A stretch of 64,000 bases of DNA from Corynebacterium fournieri (lineage in GTDB: Bacteria; Actinomycetota; Actinomycetes; Mycobacteriales; Mycobacteriaceae): positions 1,116,001-1,180,000 of the forward strand of contig NZ_CP047210.1 of the NCBI RefSeq assembly GCF_030408775.1. The letters run 5' to 3'. The position numbers and the translations under genes were made by a program. Below the pieces are notes generated by a model. That model was not told where the DNA came from, searched no databases, and saw only the letters and a list, made by a program, of their open reading frames with translations. Positions 1 through 12,981 of this stretch are shown piece by piece; within the stretch, counting starts at the first letter, position 1; each line of letters starts with the position of its first letter.

Positions 1-215
1 TAGATCTCGTTGACTTGACGGATGAGGAACTGGCAAGCGTCGATAAGCGCCTGCGCCCGGAAGTGCGCGAAGTGCTCACCGTCGACGGCGCAGTCGCCTC
101 CCGCGACACCCGCGGCGGCACCGCTCGACCGCGCGTGGAAGAGCAGCGCGAGCGGGTGCGCGAGGCGAACGCGGCGTACCGGAAGTGGGCTCAAACGCCG
201 GTGCGCGGGGAGTAG
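1..215 (+). CDS. argH: Argininosuccinate lyase, C-terminal fragment
   Basis: This is the 3' end of a gene that begins left of the window; the open frame runs to a TAG at 213-215. The peptide contains [18 protein letters not shown] followed by an Arg/Glu-rich tail, which matches the conserved C-terminus of ArgH. That enzyme splits argininosuccinate into arginine and fumarate, the last step of arginine synthesis in the cytosol. In corynebacteria and mycobacteria the arg cluster lies just upstream of tyrS, and the order is the same here. Catalytic residues lie outside the window. Confidence 0.85.
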   Translation, partial: DLVDLTDEELASVDKRLRPEVREVLTVDGAVASRDTRGGTARPRVEEQRERVREANAAYRKWAQTPVRGE

Positions 216-251
216 TTGCGCATTTGCGGCGCGCATGTCGGCTCCACCGTT

Positions 252-264
252 TAGCATGTGAGAT
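252..264 (+). promoter_or_regulatory. Putative -10 of a leaderless promoter
   Basis: TAGCAT at 252-257 fits the actinobacterial -10 consensus TANNNT. It sits 7 nt before the ATG at 265, and no Shine-Dalgarno sequence lies between them. Transcription would therefore start at or next to the start codon. Confidence 0.5.
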
Positions 265-1443
265 ATGAGCGTGCCAAGCAGCCACGACGCCAAGCCCCGG
301 GGACGGAAACTCTCCGTGGTGCTTGGCGTCATTCTTGTTGGGGTGGTTCTCGCCGCCGTGGCCATCGGACGGGGCATGCTGCTGCCGTTCGGCGGCGAGG
401 ACAGTGACGGATCCGATTTCGCCGCCGGTGGGAGACTGACGCAGCTGCACGGGGTGATCGGCTCCGAAAAACGCGGCTACTTCGAGGACCCGGACGTCAC
501 CGCCCGGTTAGCGGAGCTCGGCTACCGCGTGGATGTGACTACAGCCGGTTCCCGCCAGATTGCCACCACCACAGATACCGCGGAGCAGGACTTCGTCTTC
601 CCGTCCTCGGCGCCGGCGACCCAAAAAGTGCGCGAACAGGGCAGCGGCTACTCGGTGGAGTACCCGTTTTTCACCCCGATGGCGGTGGCGAGCTGGAAGC
701 CGATCGCCGATATCCTCGCCGCAGAGGGGGTTGTGACCGAACAAAACGGCGCATACACCCTGGATGTGAACGCGTACATGGACCTGGCGCGCTCCGGCAA
801 GCGGTGGCGCGACCTGAGCGAGGCCTACCCGTCGCCACGCAATGTGCAAATCCGCTCCACCGACATCCGCACCTCGAACTCCGCAGCGATGTACCTGTCG
901 CTGCTGGCGTGGGAGGTGGCGCAGCGCGAACCCGACCGGGGCAACGACACTGGATTCCTCGTCGACGAACTCGCCCCGTTTTTCACCAACCAGGGCTACA
1001 GCGAGTCCTCCTCGTCCGGGCCGTTTGCGGACTACCTCAGCCAGGGCATGGGCGCAGCGCCGATGGTGATGATCTACGAGTCGCAGTTTCTGGGCGAGCA
1101 GATGCGACCAAACTCGCGCATCCGCGACGACATGGTCCTGCTGCACCTGAGCCCGACCGTGCTGGCGAACCATGGTGTCGTCGGCATCAGCGATAACGGC
1201 AAGGAACTGGCCCGCCTGCTGGCCAACGACGAGCAGCTGCAGCAACTCGCCGCCCGCCACGGATTCCGCCCTGCCAACTCCGGCAGCCTGGCGCAGGAGA
1301 TGCAAGACCATGGGCTGGACGCGCCCGCGGACTATGTCAATTCCATCGACCCGCCTTCCTACGACAGGCTTGAACAACTCATCGATAGCGTCGGGCAACG
1401 CTACGCCGGCGCACCCGCTCCGGCGAAAGGGGACGAACAGTGA
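265..1443 (+). CDS. Membrane-anchored solute-binding-fold protein
   Basis: 392 residues. There is an uncleaved-looking N-terminal signal anchor at about residues 16-38 (basic RGRK, then a hydrophobic stretch) with no lipobox cysteine, so the rest should be extracytoplasmic. The body resembles periplasmic type II solute-binding proteins: a 'VEYPFFTPMAVASW' strand, then an 'IRSTDIRTSNSAAMYLSLLAW' region typical of lobe crossover. No permease or ATPase gene is nearby. It overlaps the next gene by GTGA and forms a unit with the vWA and XpaC-like genes. The ligand is unknown, and the function could be sensing rather than transport. Confidence 0.6.
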   Translation: MSVPSSHDAKPRGRKLSVVLGVILVGVVLAAVAIGRGMLLPFGGEDSDGSDFAAGGRLTQLHGVIGSEKRGYFEDPDVTARLAELGYRVDVTTAGSRQIATTTDTAEQDFVFPSSAPATQKVREQGSGYSVEYPFFTPMAVASWKPIADILAAEGVVTEQNGAYTLDVNAYMDLARSGKRWRDLSEAYPSPRNVQIRSTDIRTSNSAAMYLSLLAWEVAQREPDRGNDTGFLVDELAPFFTNQGYSESSSSGPFADYLSQGMGAAPMVMIYESQFLGEQMRPNSRIRDDMVLLHLSPTVLANHGVVGISDNGKELARLLANDEQLQQLAARHGFRPANSGSLAQEMQDHGLDAPADYVNSIDPPSYDRLEQLIDSVGQRYAGAPAPAKGDEQ

Positions 1444-3026
1444 AGCGGCTCTTCGCGGCGCTCGCCGCTCTTTTAACGTTGGCGCTCGCATCCTGCGTCT
1501 CGCTGGGCAGCGACGATAAAGATGCCACAGGTTCGACTGCAGCACCCGGTGAGCAGGCCGATTTGACCATCGTCGCTGCCACCGAGCTCAAGGACCTTGA
1601 AGGCCTCGTCGAACGCGCGGCGCAGGACCTCGGGTTTTCCATCGACATGCAGTTTCCCGGCGGCACCTTGGACAATTCGCAAGCGCTCAAACGCGGCGAG
1701 TTCGACGGGGAAGTAGACGCCACCTGGTTTGCCACCAATCGCTACGTCAACCTGATCGGGGCGACGGACAAGCTCGACGGGGAGACGAAAATAGCCACCA
1801 GCCCCGTCGCGTTCGGCGTCTGGGAGGAAAGCGCGAAGCGCCTCGGTTGGGACTCAAAGCAGCCCACGTGGGCAGAGTTCGCCCAGGCCGCGGAAGCGGG
1901 CGAGTTCACCTTCGGCATGACCAACCCGCAGGCGTCAAACTCCGGGTTCTCTGCGCTCGTCTCGGTTGCCACTGCGCTGGCGGACACAGGCAACGCCATC
2001 AGCGCCCAGGACTTGGAACTCGTTGGCCCGCGCCTGGCACAGCTGTTCCAGGCGCAGTCTATGGTCTCCGGATCATCGGGCTGGCTCGCGGAGGCATTTG
2101 TCAACGACCCGGGGCGTGCGGACGCGATTATCAACTACGAATCCACCTTGCACCAGCTGCGGGACCAGGGCAAACCCATTGAGGTTGTGGTGCCCGCCGA
2201 CGGCGTGATCTCCGCTGACTACCCGCTGTCCGCTCTCGCGCAGCCGGCCGATGCGCAGGCACGGGATCGCGTCGCAAAGCTTGCAGACTGGCTGCTCGGG
2301 CACCAAGAAGAGCTTGCGCAAACGTTCCGCAGGCCAGTGGCGCCGGTGGACAACCTGCCTGCGGAAATTGCCGCCCAGCACGTCATCGAGCTGCCGTTTC
2401 CCGCGAACGAGGGCGTGGTCAACGAGCTGCTTTACGCCTACGACAACTCCTACCGCCAGCCCGGCACCACGACGTTTGTGCTGGACACTTCCGGCTCGAT
2501 GGAAGGCGAGCGTCTGGCATCGCTTAAAGCCATCATGCATTCGCTTATCGACGGCTCCGCGTCCACCCTCACCGGAGACGTCTCACTGCGTGACAGGGAA
2601 AACGTCTCGCTGCAATCCTTCGACAGCAGACCCAACGACCCCGTCACAGTGCGCTTTTCCCGCGAAGACCCATCCAGCGCCGCGGAATTGAACGCGTACG
2701 TGGATGAGCTGCGCGCGAGCGGTTCAACTGCGATGTACCAGACACTGCTTGAGGCGTTGAAGAGCACGGATCCCGCCGGAGGAATCCCGTCGATAGTCCT
2801 GCTCAGCGACGGGCAAGATACCGCCGGCCCCCGCTTTTCCCAGTTCCGCGAGCAGTACGAGCAGCTGCCGGCCGCGCAACGGTCCATCCCAGTGTTCGTG
2901 ATCTTGTACGGCGACGCGAGCGAAAGCGAGATGCGCGAGCTGGCGGAACTTACCGGCGGCGAGGTCTTCGATGCCCTCGGCGGCGACTTGGACCAGGCGT
3001 TTAAGGAGATCCGTGGATTCCAATAA
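1440..3026 (+). CDS. Lipoprotein with solute-binding domain plus von Willebrand A domain
   Basis: 528 residues. A lipoprotein signal ends at LASC (Cys19). Residues about 40-310 look like an extracellular solute-binding domain ('LTIVAATELKDLEGLVERAA', 'GMTNPQASNSGFSAL'). Residues about 340-520 form a vWA domain with an intact MIDAS motif DTSGSM and a later 'LLSDGQDT' strand. The GTG start overlaps the previous stop, indicating translational coupling. The vWA domain should bind a divalent metal and a protein partner on the outer membrane face. The ligand and partner are not visible from sequence. Confidence 0.7.
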   Translation: MKRLFAALAALLTLALASCVSLGSDDKDATGSTAAPGEQADLTIVAATELKDLEGLVERAAQDLGFSIDMQFPGGTLDNSQALKRGEFDGEVDATWFATNRYVNLIGATDKLDGETKIATSPVAFGVWEESAKRLGWDSKQPTWAEFAQAAEAGEFTFGMTNPQASNSGFSALVSVATALADTGNAISAQDLELVGPRLAQLFQAQSMVSGSSGWLAEAFVNDPGRADAIINYESTLHQLRDQGKPIEVVVPADGVISADYPLSALAQPADAQARDRVAKLADWLLGHQEELAQTFRRPVAPVDNLPAEIAAQHVIELPFPANEGVVNELLYAYDNSYRQPGTTTFVLDTSGSMEGERLASLKAIMHSLIDGSASTLTGDVSLRDRENVSLQSFDSRPNDPVTVRFSREDPSSAAELNAYVDELRASGSTAMYQTLLEALKSTDPAGGIPSIVLLSDGQDTAGPRFSQFREQYEQLPAAQRSIPVFVILYGDASESEMRELAELTGGEVFDALGGDLDQAFKEIRGFQ

Positions 3027-3651
3027 CCCCGTGAGCAGGTATTTCGCCTCGCGCAAGAACCAGGTGGGGCTAGTGCTTGCCATCCTCGTGGTGGTGCTGC
3101 ACATCATTGTCGGCCTGGGCCTGTACTGGCCGGTGGCAGCGCTGGCGGCGTACGGCGCCGGAGCGGCACTGACCCCTGCGCGCAAGGCGGAGCAACTGCC
3201 GCCGGCGCCAGCTGAGCCGACCCAGGTGGTGCTGGATAAAGCGCTGCGGCAAACCTCCGTCAAACTCAGCAAGGCTCGGCCCCCGCGAGAGGTTTCGTCG
3301 CAGGCGTGGGCGATGGAGGAAAACGTCCGGTTCGTGCTCGCCGAGTGGGACCACCTCGAACCCACGCCGGAACACCGGCAGACCATTTGGAACCTGGTCC
3401 AGGTGTACTACCCGGAGGTCGTCGATACGTATCTTGACGCGCCGCAGTACCGCGACGACGCCGCGGTGCGTGTGGTCGTGGATTCGCTGAGCACGCTCAC
3501 GCGCGCGGCCGGTCGAGTGCGGCAAGGCATTCTCGACGACAATCTGCGCGCAATGGACTCCCAGGCCCAGTTCTTGCGCCAGGAGCTGGGGGACTTGCCC
3601 GGACTCGACGACAGTTACCGCGACGGAAACGGGTACGATCCGAAACCATGA
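3013..3651 (+). CDS. XpaC-like two-helix membrane protein
   Basis: 212 residues from the GTG at 3013, which has AAGGAG at 3003-3008 and lies inside the end of the upstream gene. Two adjacent hydrophobic helices at about residues 17-52 are followed by a soluble, mainly helical region with no recognisable catalytic motif. This layout resembles the XpaC ('5-bromo-4-chloroindolyl phosphate hydrolysis') family, which commonly travels with TelA and vWA genes. The family call rests on topology and context only. Overlapping starts and stops on both sides indicate one operon. Confidence 0.5.
   Translation: MDSNNPVSRYFASRKNQVGLVLAILVVVLHIIVGLGLYWPVAALAAYGAGAALTPARKAEQLPPAPAEPTQVVLDKALRQTSVKLSKARPPREVSSQAWAMEENVRFVLAEWDHLEPTPEHRQTIWNLVQVYYPEVVDTYLDAPQYRDDAAVRVVVDSLSTLTRAAGRVRQGILDDNLRAMDSQAQFLRQELGDLPGLDDSYRDGNGYDPKP
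3634..3647 (+). promoter_or_regulatory. Putative internal leaderless -10
   Basis: TACGAT at 3634-3639, 8 nt before the ATG at 3648, lies inside the end of the previous gene. It could give separate transcription of the Trm112-like gene and tyrS. Confidence 0.35.
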
Positions 3652-3827
3652 GTCTTGATCCGAAGCTTCTCGCAGTTCTCGCGTGCCCCAAGGACAAGGG
3701 CCCGCTGGAGTACGACCAGGAGCGGCAGCTGCTGGTCAACGAGCGCCTCGGCATCGCCTATCGCATTGACGACGGCATCCCGGTCCTGCTCATCGACGAA
3801 GCAGAGCCCTACACCCCGGCGAAGTAG
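3648..3827 (+). CDS. Trm112/UPF0434-family small protein
   Basis: 59 residues, beginning MSLDPKLLAVLACPKDKGPL and ending in a 'YRIDDGIPVLLIDEA' segment. This is the usual shape of bacterial Trm112-like proteins (YcaR/UPF0434), which are about 60 residues long. The family normally carries a zinc-ribbon remnant; here the Cys-Pro-Lys is kept. The ATG overlaps the TGA of the upstream gene (ATGA). In eukaryotes Trm112 activates methyltransferases; the bacterial role is unsettled. It lies immediately before tyrS. Confidence 0.75.
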   Translation: MSLDPKLLAVLACPKDKGPLEYDQERQLLVNERLGIAYRIDDGIPVLLIDEAEPYTPAK

Positions 3828-3830
3828 AAA

Positions 3831-5099
3831 GTGACCATGACTACCCCCAACATCATCGACGAGCTGACCTGGCGCGGACTGATCAACCAGTCCACCGACC
3901 TGGACAACCTCCGCGAGGCAACGCAAAACACGATCACCTTGTACTGCGGTTTCGACCCGACCGGCCCTTCGCTGCACGCCGGACACCTCGTGCCGCTGTT
4001 GATGCTGCGCCGCTTCCAGGAGGCGGGCCACACCCCGATCGTCCTTGCCGGCGGGGCCACTGGCATGATCGGCGACCCCCGTGACGTGGGGGAGCGCTCC
4101 ATGAACTCCGCGGATACCGTCAAGGACTGGGCGGAGCGCATCTCCGGGCAGCTCAAGCGCTTCGTTCACTTCGACGGCGACAACGCTGCGAAGCTGGTCA
4201 ACAACAACGACTGGACGAAGGACCTCTCCGCCATCGAGTTCCTTCGCGACATTGGCAAGCACTTCTCGCTGTCCACCATGTTGGGCCGCGAGACCGTGAA
4301 GCGCCGACTGGAAAACGACGGCATTTCCTACACCGAGTTTTCCTACATGCTGCTGCAGGCGAACGACTTTGTGCAGCTTCGTCGCGAACACGACTGCATC
4401 CTGCAGATCGGCGGCGGCGACCAGTGGGGCAACCTCGTCGCCGGCGTCGACCTGAACCGCCGCATCGACGGGGCGCAGACCCACGCGTTGACCGTGCCCT
4501 TGGTGACGGATTCTGAGGGCAAGAAGTTCGGCAAATCCACCGGCGGCGGTTCGCTGTGGCTCGACCCGGAGATGACCAGCCCGTACACCTGGTACCAGTA
4601 CTTCGTAAACACTGCGGATGCAGACGTGATTCGCTACCTGCGCTGGTTCACCTTCCTTGACCAGGAAGAACTGGACCGCCTGGCGGTTGAGGTTGAAGAG
4701 CGTCCGTTCAAGCGAGAGGCGCAACGCCGCCTGGCGCAGGAGATGACCGATCTGGTGCACGGTGGCGAGGCCCGCGAGGCCGTCGAGCTCGCGTCCCAGG
4801 CGTTGTTCGGTCGCGCAGAACTCGCGGACCTGGACGAGGCGACCCTGGCTGGTGCTGTATCAGAGACCGAGGTGTACGAGTTCTCCGGCGAGGAAACCAT
4901 CGTGGATTTGCTGGTCGGCGCTGGTCTGTCCGATTCCAAGGGCGCTGCCCGCCGCTCGATCAAGGAAGGTGGTGCCTACGTGAACAACGTTCGCATCCAA
5001 GACGAGGCATGGGCGCCGGCGGAGCAGGACTTCCTGCACGGCAAGTGGCTCGTGCTGCGCCGCGGCAAGAAGAACTTCGCGGGGGCGAAACGCGTGTAG
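3831..5099 (+). CDS. tyrS: Tyrosyl-tRNA synthetase
   Basis: 422 residues by the GTG start; an ATG at 3837 giving [10 protein letters not shown] is equally possible. It charges tRNA-Tyr in the cytosol. Class I signatures are clear: HAGHL as the HIGH motif in '[15 protein letters not shown]', KFGKSTGG as the KMSKS loop, and 'GGDQWGN' in the tyrosine pocket. An S4-like RNA-binding domain closes the protein ('[18 protein letters not shown]'). Its place between arg genes and the rRNA operon/TPR gene matches corynebacterial and mycobacterial order. Confidence 0.95.
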   Translation: MTMTTPNIIDELTWRGLINQSTDLDNLREATQNTITLYCGFDPTGPSLHAGHLVPLLMLRRFQEAGHTPIVLAGGATGMIGDPRDVGERSMNSADTVKDWAERISGQLKRFVHFDGDNAAKLVNNNDWTKDLSAIEFLRDIGKHFSLSTMLGRETVKRRLENDGISYTEFSYMLLQANDFVQLRREHDCILQIGGGDQWGNLVAGVDLNRRIDGAQTHALTVPLVTDSEGKKFGKSTGGGSLWLDPEMTSPYTWYQYFVNTADADVIRYLRWFTFLDQEELDRLAVEVEERPFKREAQRRLAQEMTDLVHGGEAREAVELASQALFGRAELADLDEATLAGAVSETEVYEFSGEETIVDLLVGAGLSDSKGAARRSIKEGGAYVNNVRIQDEAWAPAEQDFLHGKWLVLRRGKKNFAGAKRV

Positions 5100-5119
5100 C
5101 TATTCGCTTTACGACGTCT

Positions 5120-5157
5120 ACACCCAGGCCGGAAACCCCTTCCTGCCTGGGTGTTTG
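5120..5157 (+). terminator. Intrinsic terminator after tyrS
   Basis: Perfect 10-bp stem ACACCCAGGC/GCCTGGGTGT (5120-5129 and 5145-5154) with a 15-nt loop, followed by a short T run. It separates tyrS from the rRNA leader. Confidence 0.75.
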
Positions 5158-5279
5158 TGTTGGTTTATGGTTCGTGGTTATATATCCATCCGTTGCTTCT
5201 GAGTGGCTTTGGTCGGTCAGGGGGAATGGTTTAAGTGAATAGGGGTTGCCGTTGAGGTGAACGGGAGTTGAATTTGGGT

Positions 5280-5309
5280 TTGACTTTTGGTTGCTTCGGT
5301 GTGTAGCTT
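5280..5309 (+). promoter_or_regulatory. Likely rRNA operon promoter
   Basis: TTGACT (5280-5285) and TAGCTT (5304-5309) are separated by 18 nt and lie about 415 nt before the 16S gene, within an unusually T- and G-rich leader. A second AT-rich site (TATATAT near 5179) could be another rrn promoter. The region 5158-5723 holds no convincing gene. It contains the transcribed leader with the element TTTGAGAACTCGATAGTG near 5377, a relative of which recurs in the 16S-23S spacer. Confidence 0.5.
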
Positions 5310-5723
5310 CTTGTGAAGCCGCTTGTTCGGTTGGGATCGTGTTGTGGTTCTGGCTGGTGGGTGTGCTGGTGTTGTTTGAGAACTCGATAGTGTGCCAATG
5401 TACTTTTGTTGCGTGGGTGTGTTTGCCTGCCTTTTCGTGCACTGTGTGGTGTGTGCCTGTTTGGGTGTGTGCCGGTGGTGGCGTGGTTGAATTCCATTGA
5501 TGGATCGCGTCATTGTTTTGGTTCGGTGTGCGTGGGGTGTGGTTTTCATGTTTCACGTATGTTTTCATCGGCCCTGTTTTGCCCCGTCGGGTTGGGGTCG
5601 GTGGTTTGAACCTTTGTAATTTTTGGATTGTGCCAGTCTGATGCTGCGTTTTTTGTGGTGTTGGTTTGGTTTGTTTTTGGTTGGGTATTGGGCTTTTCAC
5701 GGCCTGTTTCTGCTGAAACATAT

Positions 5724-10735
<5,012 letters not shown>

Positions 10736-10786
10736 CAACCAACATAGGGTTGTAAACACCGCACGAAACACAACACAAATGTTGTG

Positions 10787-10819
10787 CTCGCGTCCACTGT
10801 GCAGTCACTGACACAACAC
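10787..10819 (+). other. 3' arm of the 23S processing stem
   Basis: CTCGCGTCCACT...ACACAACAC here is nearly the reverse complement of 7561-7592 before the 23S gene. Pairing would loop out the whole 23S precursor, the usual RNase III substrate. Confidence 0.65.
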
Positions 10820-10894
10820 ACCAACCACCACGCTGGTTGGCCGAACAACTGCATACACCAGTCGCACACGCGACCCAGGCATGCCCCCCAAGGT

Positions 10895-11013
10895 GTGTCG
10901 GTGGTTGATAGCGGCGGGGAAACGCCCGGTCCCATTCCGAACCCGGAAGCTAAGCCCGCCCGCGCCGATGGTACTGCCCCCGGGAGGGAGTGGGAGAGTA
11001 GGTTACCGCCGAC
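10895..11013 (+). rRNA. rrf: 5S ribosomal RNA
   Basis: About 119 nt. It has the characteristic CCCATTCCGAACCCGGAAG loop near 10931 and complementary ends (GTCGGTGG near 10897 with CCGCCGAC near 11005). It lies about 160 nt after the 23S gene, as expected. Confidence 0.95.
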
Positions 11014-11029
11014 CCAACAACTTCACAAT

Positions 11030-11080
11030 AAAGCACCCGCCGTTGATCACCACCACGAAGACCAACAGCGGGTGCTTTTA
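11030..11080 (+). terminator. rRNA operon terminator
   Basis: AAAGCACCCGC (11030-11040) pairs perfectly with GCGGGTGCTTT (11069-11079), followed by T residues. This is a classic intrinsic terminator just after the 5S gene. Confidence 0.85.
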
Positions 11081-11127
11081 CATATGCGCAGCCAGTCACC
11101 CACAAGGGCGTATGGGGGGATCCCCCG

Positions 11128-11823
11128 CATTGCGGACAACCACACCACCACCCATCATTGGTGCGTACCCATGAAAACCCCGGGGCGACATCACCCGGCG
11201 GGGCACGACCTGTCACGGGGCCACAGAGGTCGCGGGGCCAGCACACGCAGCCACCATGACGCCTCCTGTGGGGCGAAAGTCGAGTACCGGACGTCGAGTA
11301 CACCCGCGCACACCGATGAACTCGAGCTCCACCACTCGACCAACACGAACACCCCCACGCACGCCGGCTTCCACATTGCGGACAAGTAGACCGGTTCCAA
11401 TCATTGGTCACGACCCATGAAGCGGAGACCGATGCGTTGCAGCCGTTGCGTTGCGGACCGTCCTACTGCGGACTCCACATTGCGGACAACGAGACCCCGA
11501 CCAACAATGGGGCACGCCAACCAATCACCCACGGGGAACATTGGGCGATCGTCCCGGCGGCTACCAGTTGTGGACTGACTCATTGCGGACTCACCCATTG
11601 CGAGTCAGCCGCCCTTGCGGACCGGGCCGACCCGACTCACGTTCCAACGCGCACGATCTGGCACACCTCAATCGCCACCAGGCAAAACACCGCCGGGAAA
11701 CCACCGCAACGTCAAATCATGCGCAAACCCCCTGAACACAACCCCCGACCACCAGGGCGCTAAGCAGAACCGCGCCCACCCCTGCAGCACAGCTCGGACT
11801 TCCGCAATGCGGACAACCACACC
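11128..11823 (+). repeat. Family of degenerate CATTGCGGACAAC repeats
   Basis: About nine copies of a CATTGCGGAC core occur between the rRNA terminator and the next gene: near 11128, 11374, 11449, 11465, 11478, 11581, 11596, 11614 and 11805. Copies at 11131 and 11808 share 16 identical bases (TGCGGACAACCACACC). The copies at 11128 and 11374 are each followed, after a 12-14 nt gap, by ATCATTGGT-N4-ACCCATGAA, so the ancestral unit was about 48 bp. Frames open across 11081-11960 lack coding character; I see no gene here. Confidence 0.6.
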
Positions 11824-11960
11824 CCAACAAGCCGCAACGCTACCATTCGCTAGCAAGGGGGCGGCTGCGATGAACCGACCTGATCAGGCAAGGTTTGATG
11901 CGGCGTCGTCGGCGCCGCTGGTGGGGTGGGGCGCGGGTGTGTGGGCTGTGCTGGTTTCCC

Positions 11961-11987
11961 TATAATGGTCGAGATTGGAAACGGAGG
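11961..11987 (+). promoter_or_regulatory. Promoter and RBS of the RGG/TPR gene
   Basis: A perfect TATAAT at 11961-11966 is followed by a short leader with GGAGG (11983-11987) 6 nt before the ATG at 11994. Confidence 0.65.
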
Positions 11988-11993
11988 TCTCCT

Positions 11994-12977
11994 ATGGCAA
12001 GTGTGGACGAAGGACGAGCGCACGAGCGCTCCTCTGAAGGCGATGCACGCGGAGGTCGCGGAGGACGCGATTCCCGCGGCTACGGAAGGGGCGAGTCCCG
12101 GGGGTCTCGCGGGGGTCGTGGCGGTTACGGGTCGTCGAGGGGCGAAGGCAAGGGCCGCGGCTATGGTCGCGACGGCGAAGGCAGCCGCAATGGCGGTCGC
12201 GGTGGACGCGACAACCGTGGCGGCCGGGACAACCGTGGCGGCCGCGGCGGGGTGCGGCATGACCGCTCCAACCCGCGCCGTGAGGGATTCCGCGAGAACC
12301 GAATGGCGCAGAAGGAGCTGGAGCCGGATCTGCCCCAGGGCCTGGAAGTCACCGATTTGGATCCTTCGGTACTGCAGGATTTGAAGGTGTTGTCGAAGGA
12401 TAATGCGGAGCGCGTCGCAAAGCATATGCTCATGGCGACCGACCTCCTCTACGACGACCCGCAGCTCGCGCTGCGGCATGCGCGCGCGGCGAAGAACCGT
12501 GCGGGCCGCGTCGGAGTGGTCCGTGAGACAAATGGCGTGGTCGCTTACCACGCCGGGGAGTGGAAGGAAGCACTCTCCGAGCTGAGGGCGGCACGCCGCA
12601 TCTCCGGCGGGCCCGGTTTGCTGGCTGTGATGGCGGATGCCGAGCGTGGTCTGGGTCGTCCGGAAAAGGCACTGGAGCTCGGCCGGAGCCCGGAGGCCAA
12701 GGAGCTGGATGAAGCGGGACAGATCGAGCTGGCAATCGTGCTGGCTGGTGCGCGGCACGACCTTGGACAGCACGATTCGGCCGTAGCGCAGTTGCAGCGG
12801 CTGAACCCGTCGTTGGATTCTCAGGGCTTCGAGGCGGCGCGGCTGTGCTACGCGTACGCGGATGCACTCCTGGCCACCGGCGAGAAGGCCGAGGCGAAGC
12901 GGTGGTTCGAGCACGTGGCAAAGATTGACGTCGACGGTATGACTGACGCGGCAGATCGCGTCGCTGAGCTGGGTTAA
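11994..12977 (+). CDS. RGG-rich tetratricopeptide-repeat protein
   Basis: 327 residues from the ATG at 11994. Residues about 15-100 are almost entirely Gly, Arg, Ser and Asp in RGG/GRG-type repeats, a composition typical of RNA-binding or phase-separating tails. From about residue 110 the protein is helical with TPR-like repeats ('RVGVVRETNGVVAYHAGEWKEALSELRAARRI', 'AKRWFEHVAKID'). Its position before the HAD phosphatase and tlyA matches the M. tuberculosis TPR gene Rv1691. The role is unknown; ribosome or RNA association is an inference from the tail and the neighbours. The longer upstream reading frame lacks an RBS. Confidence 0.7.
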   Translation: MASVDEGRAHERSSEGDARGGRGGRDSRGYGRGESRGSRGGRGGYGSSRGEGKGRGYGRDGEGSRNGGRGGRDNRGGRDNRGGRGGVRHDRSNPRREGFRENRMAQKELEPDLPQGLEVTDLDPSVLQDLKVLSKDNAERVAKHMLMATDLLYDDPQLALRHARAAKNRAGRVGVVRETNGVVAYHAGEWKEALSELRAARRISGGPGLLAVMADAERGLGRPEKALELGRSPEAKELDEAGQIELAIVLAGARHDLGQHDSAVAQLQRLNPSLDSQGFEAARLCYAYADALLATGEKAEAKRWFEHVAKIDVDGMTDAADRVAELG

Positions 12978-12981
12978 CCGG

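Noticed and set aside
10784-11389. Open frames between the 23S gene and 11.4 kb
   Set aside because: They cross the 5S gene and the rRNA terminator and have no ribosome binding site or recognisable protein.
11404-11763. 119-codon frame inside the repeat region
   Set aside because: It is built from the CATTGCGGAC repeats, has no RBS and its codon use does not resemble the neighbours.
11128-11823. CRISPR array
   Set aside because: The repeats are short, degenerate and irregularly spaced, and no cas genes are nearby.
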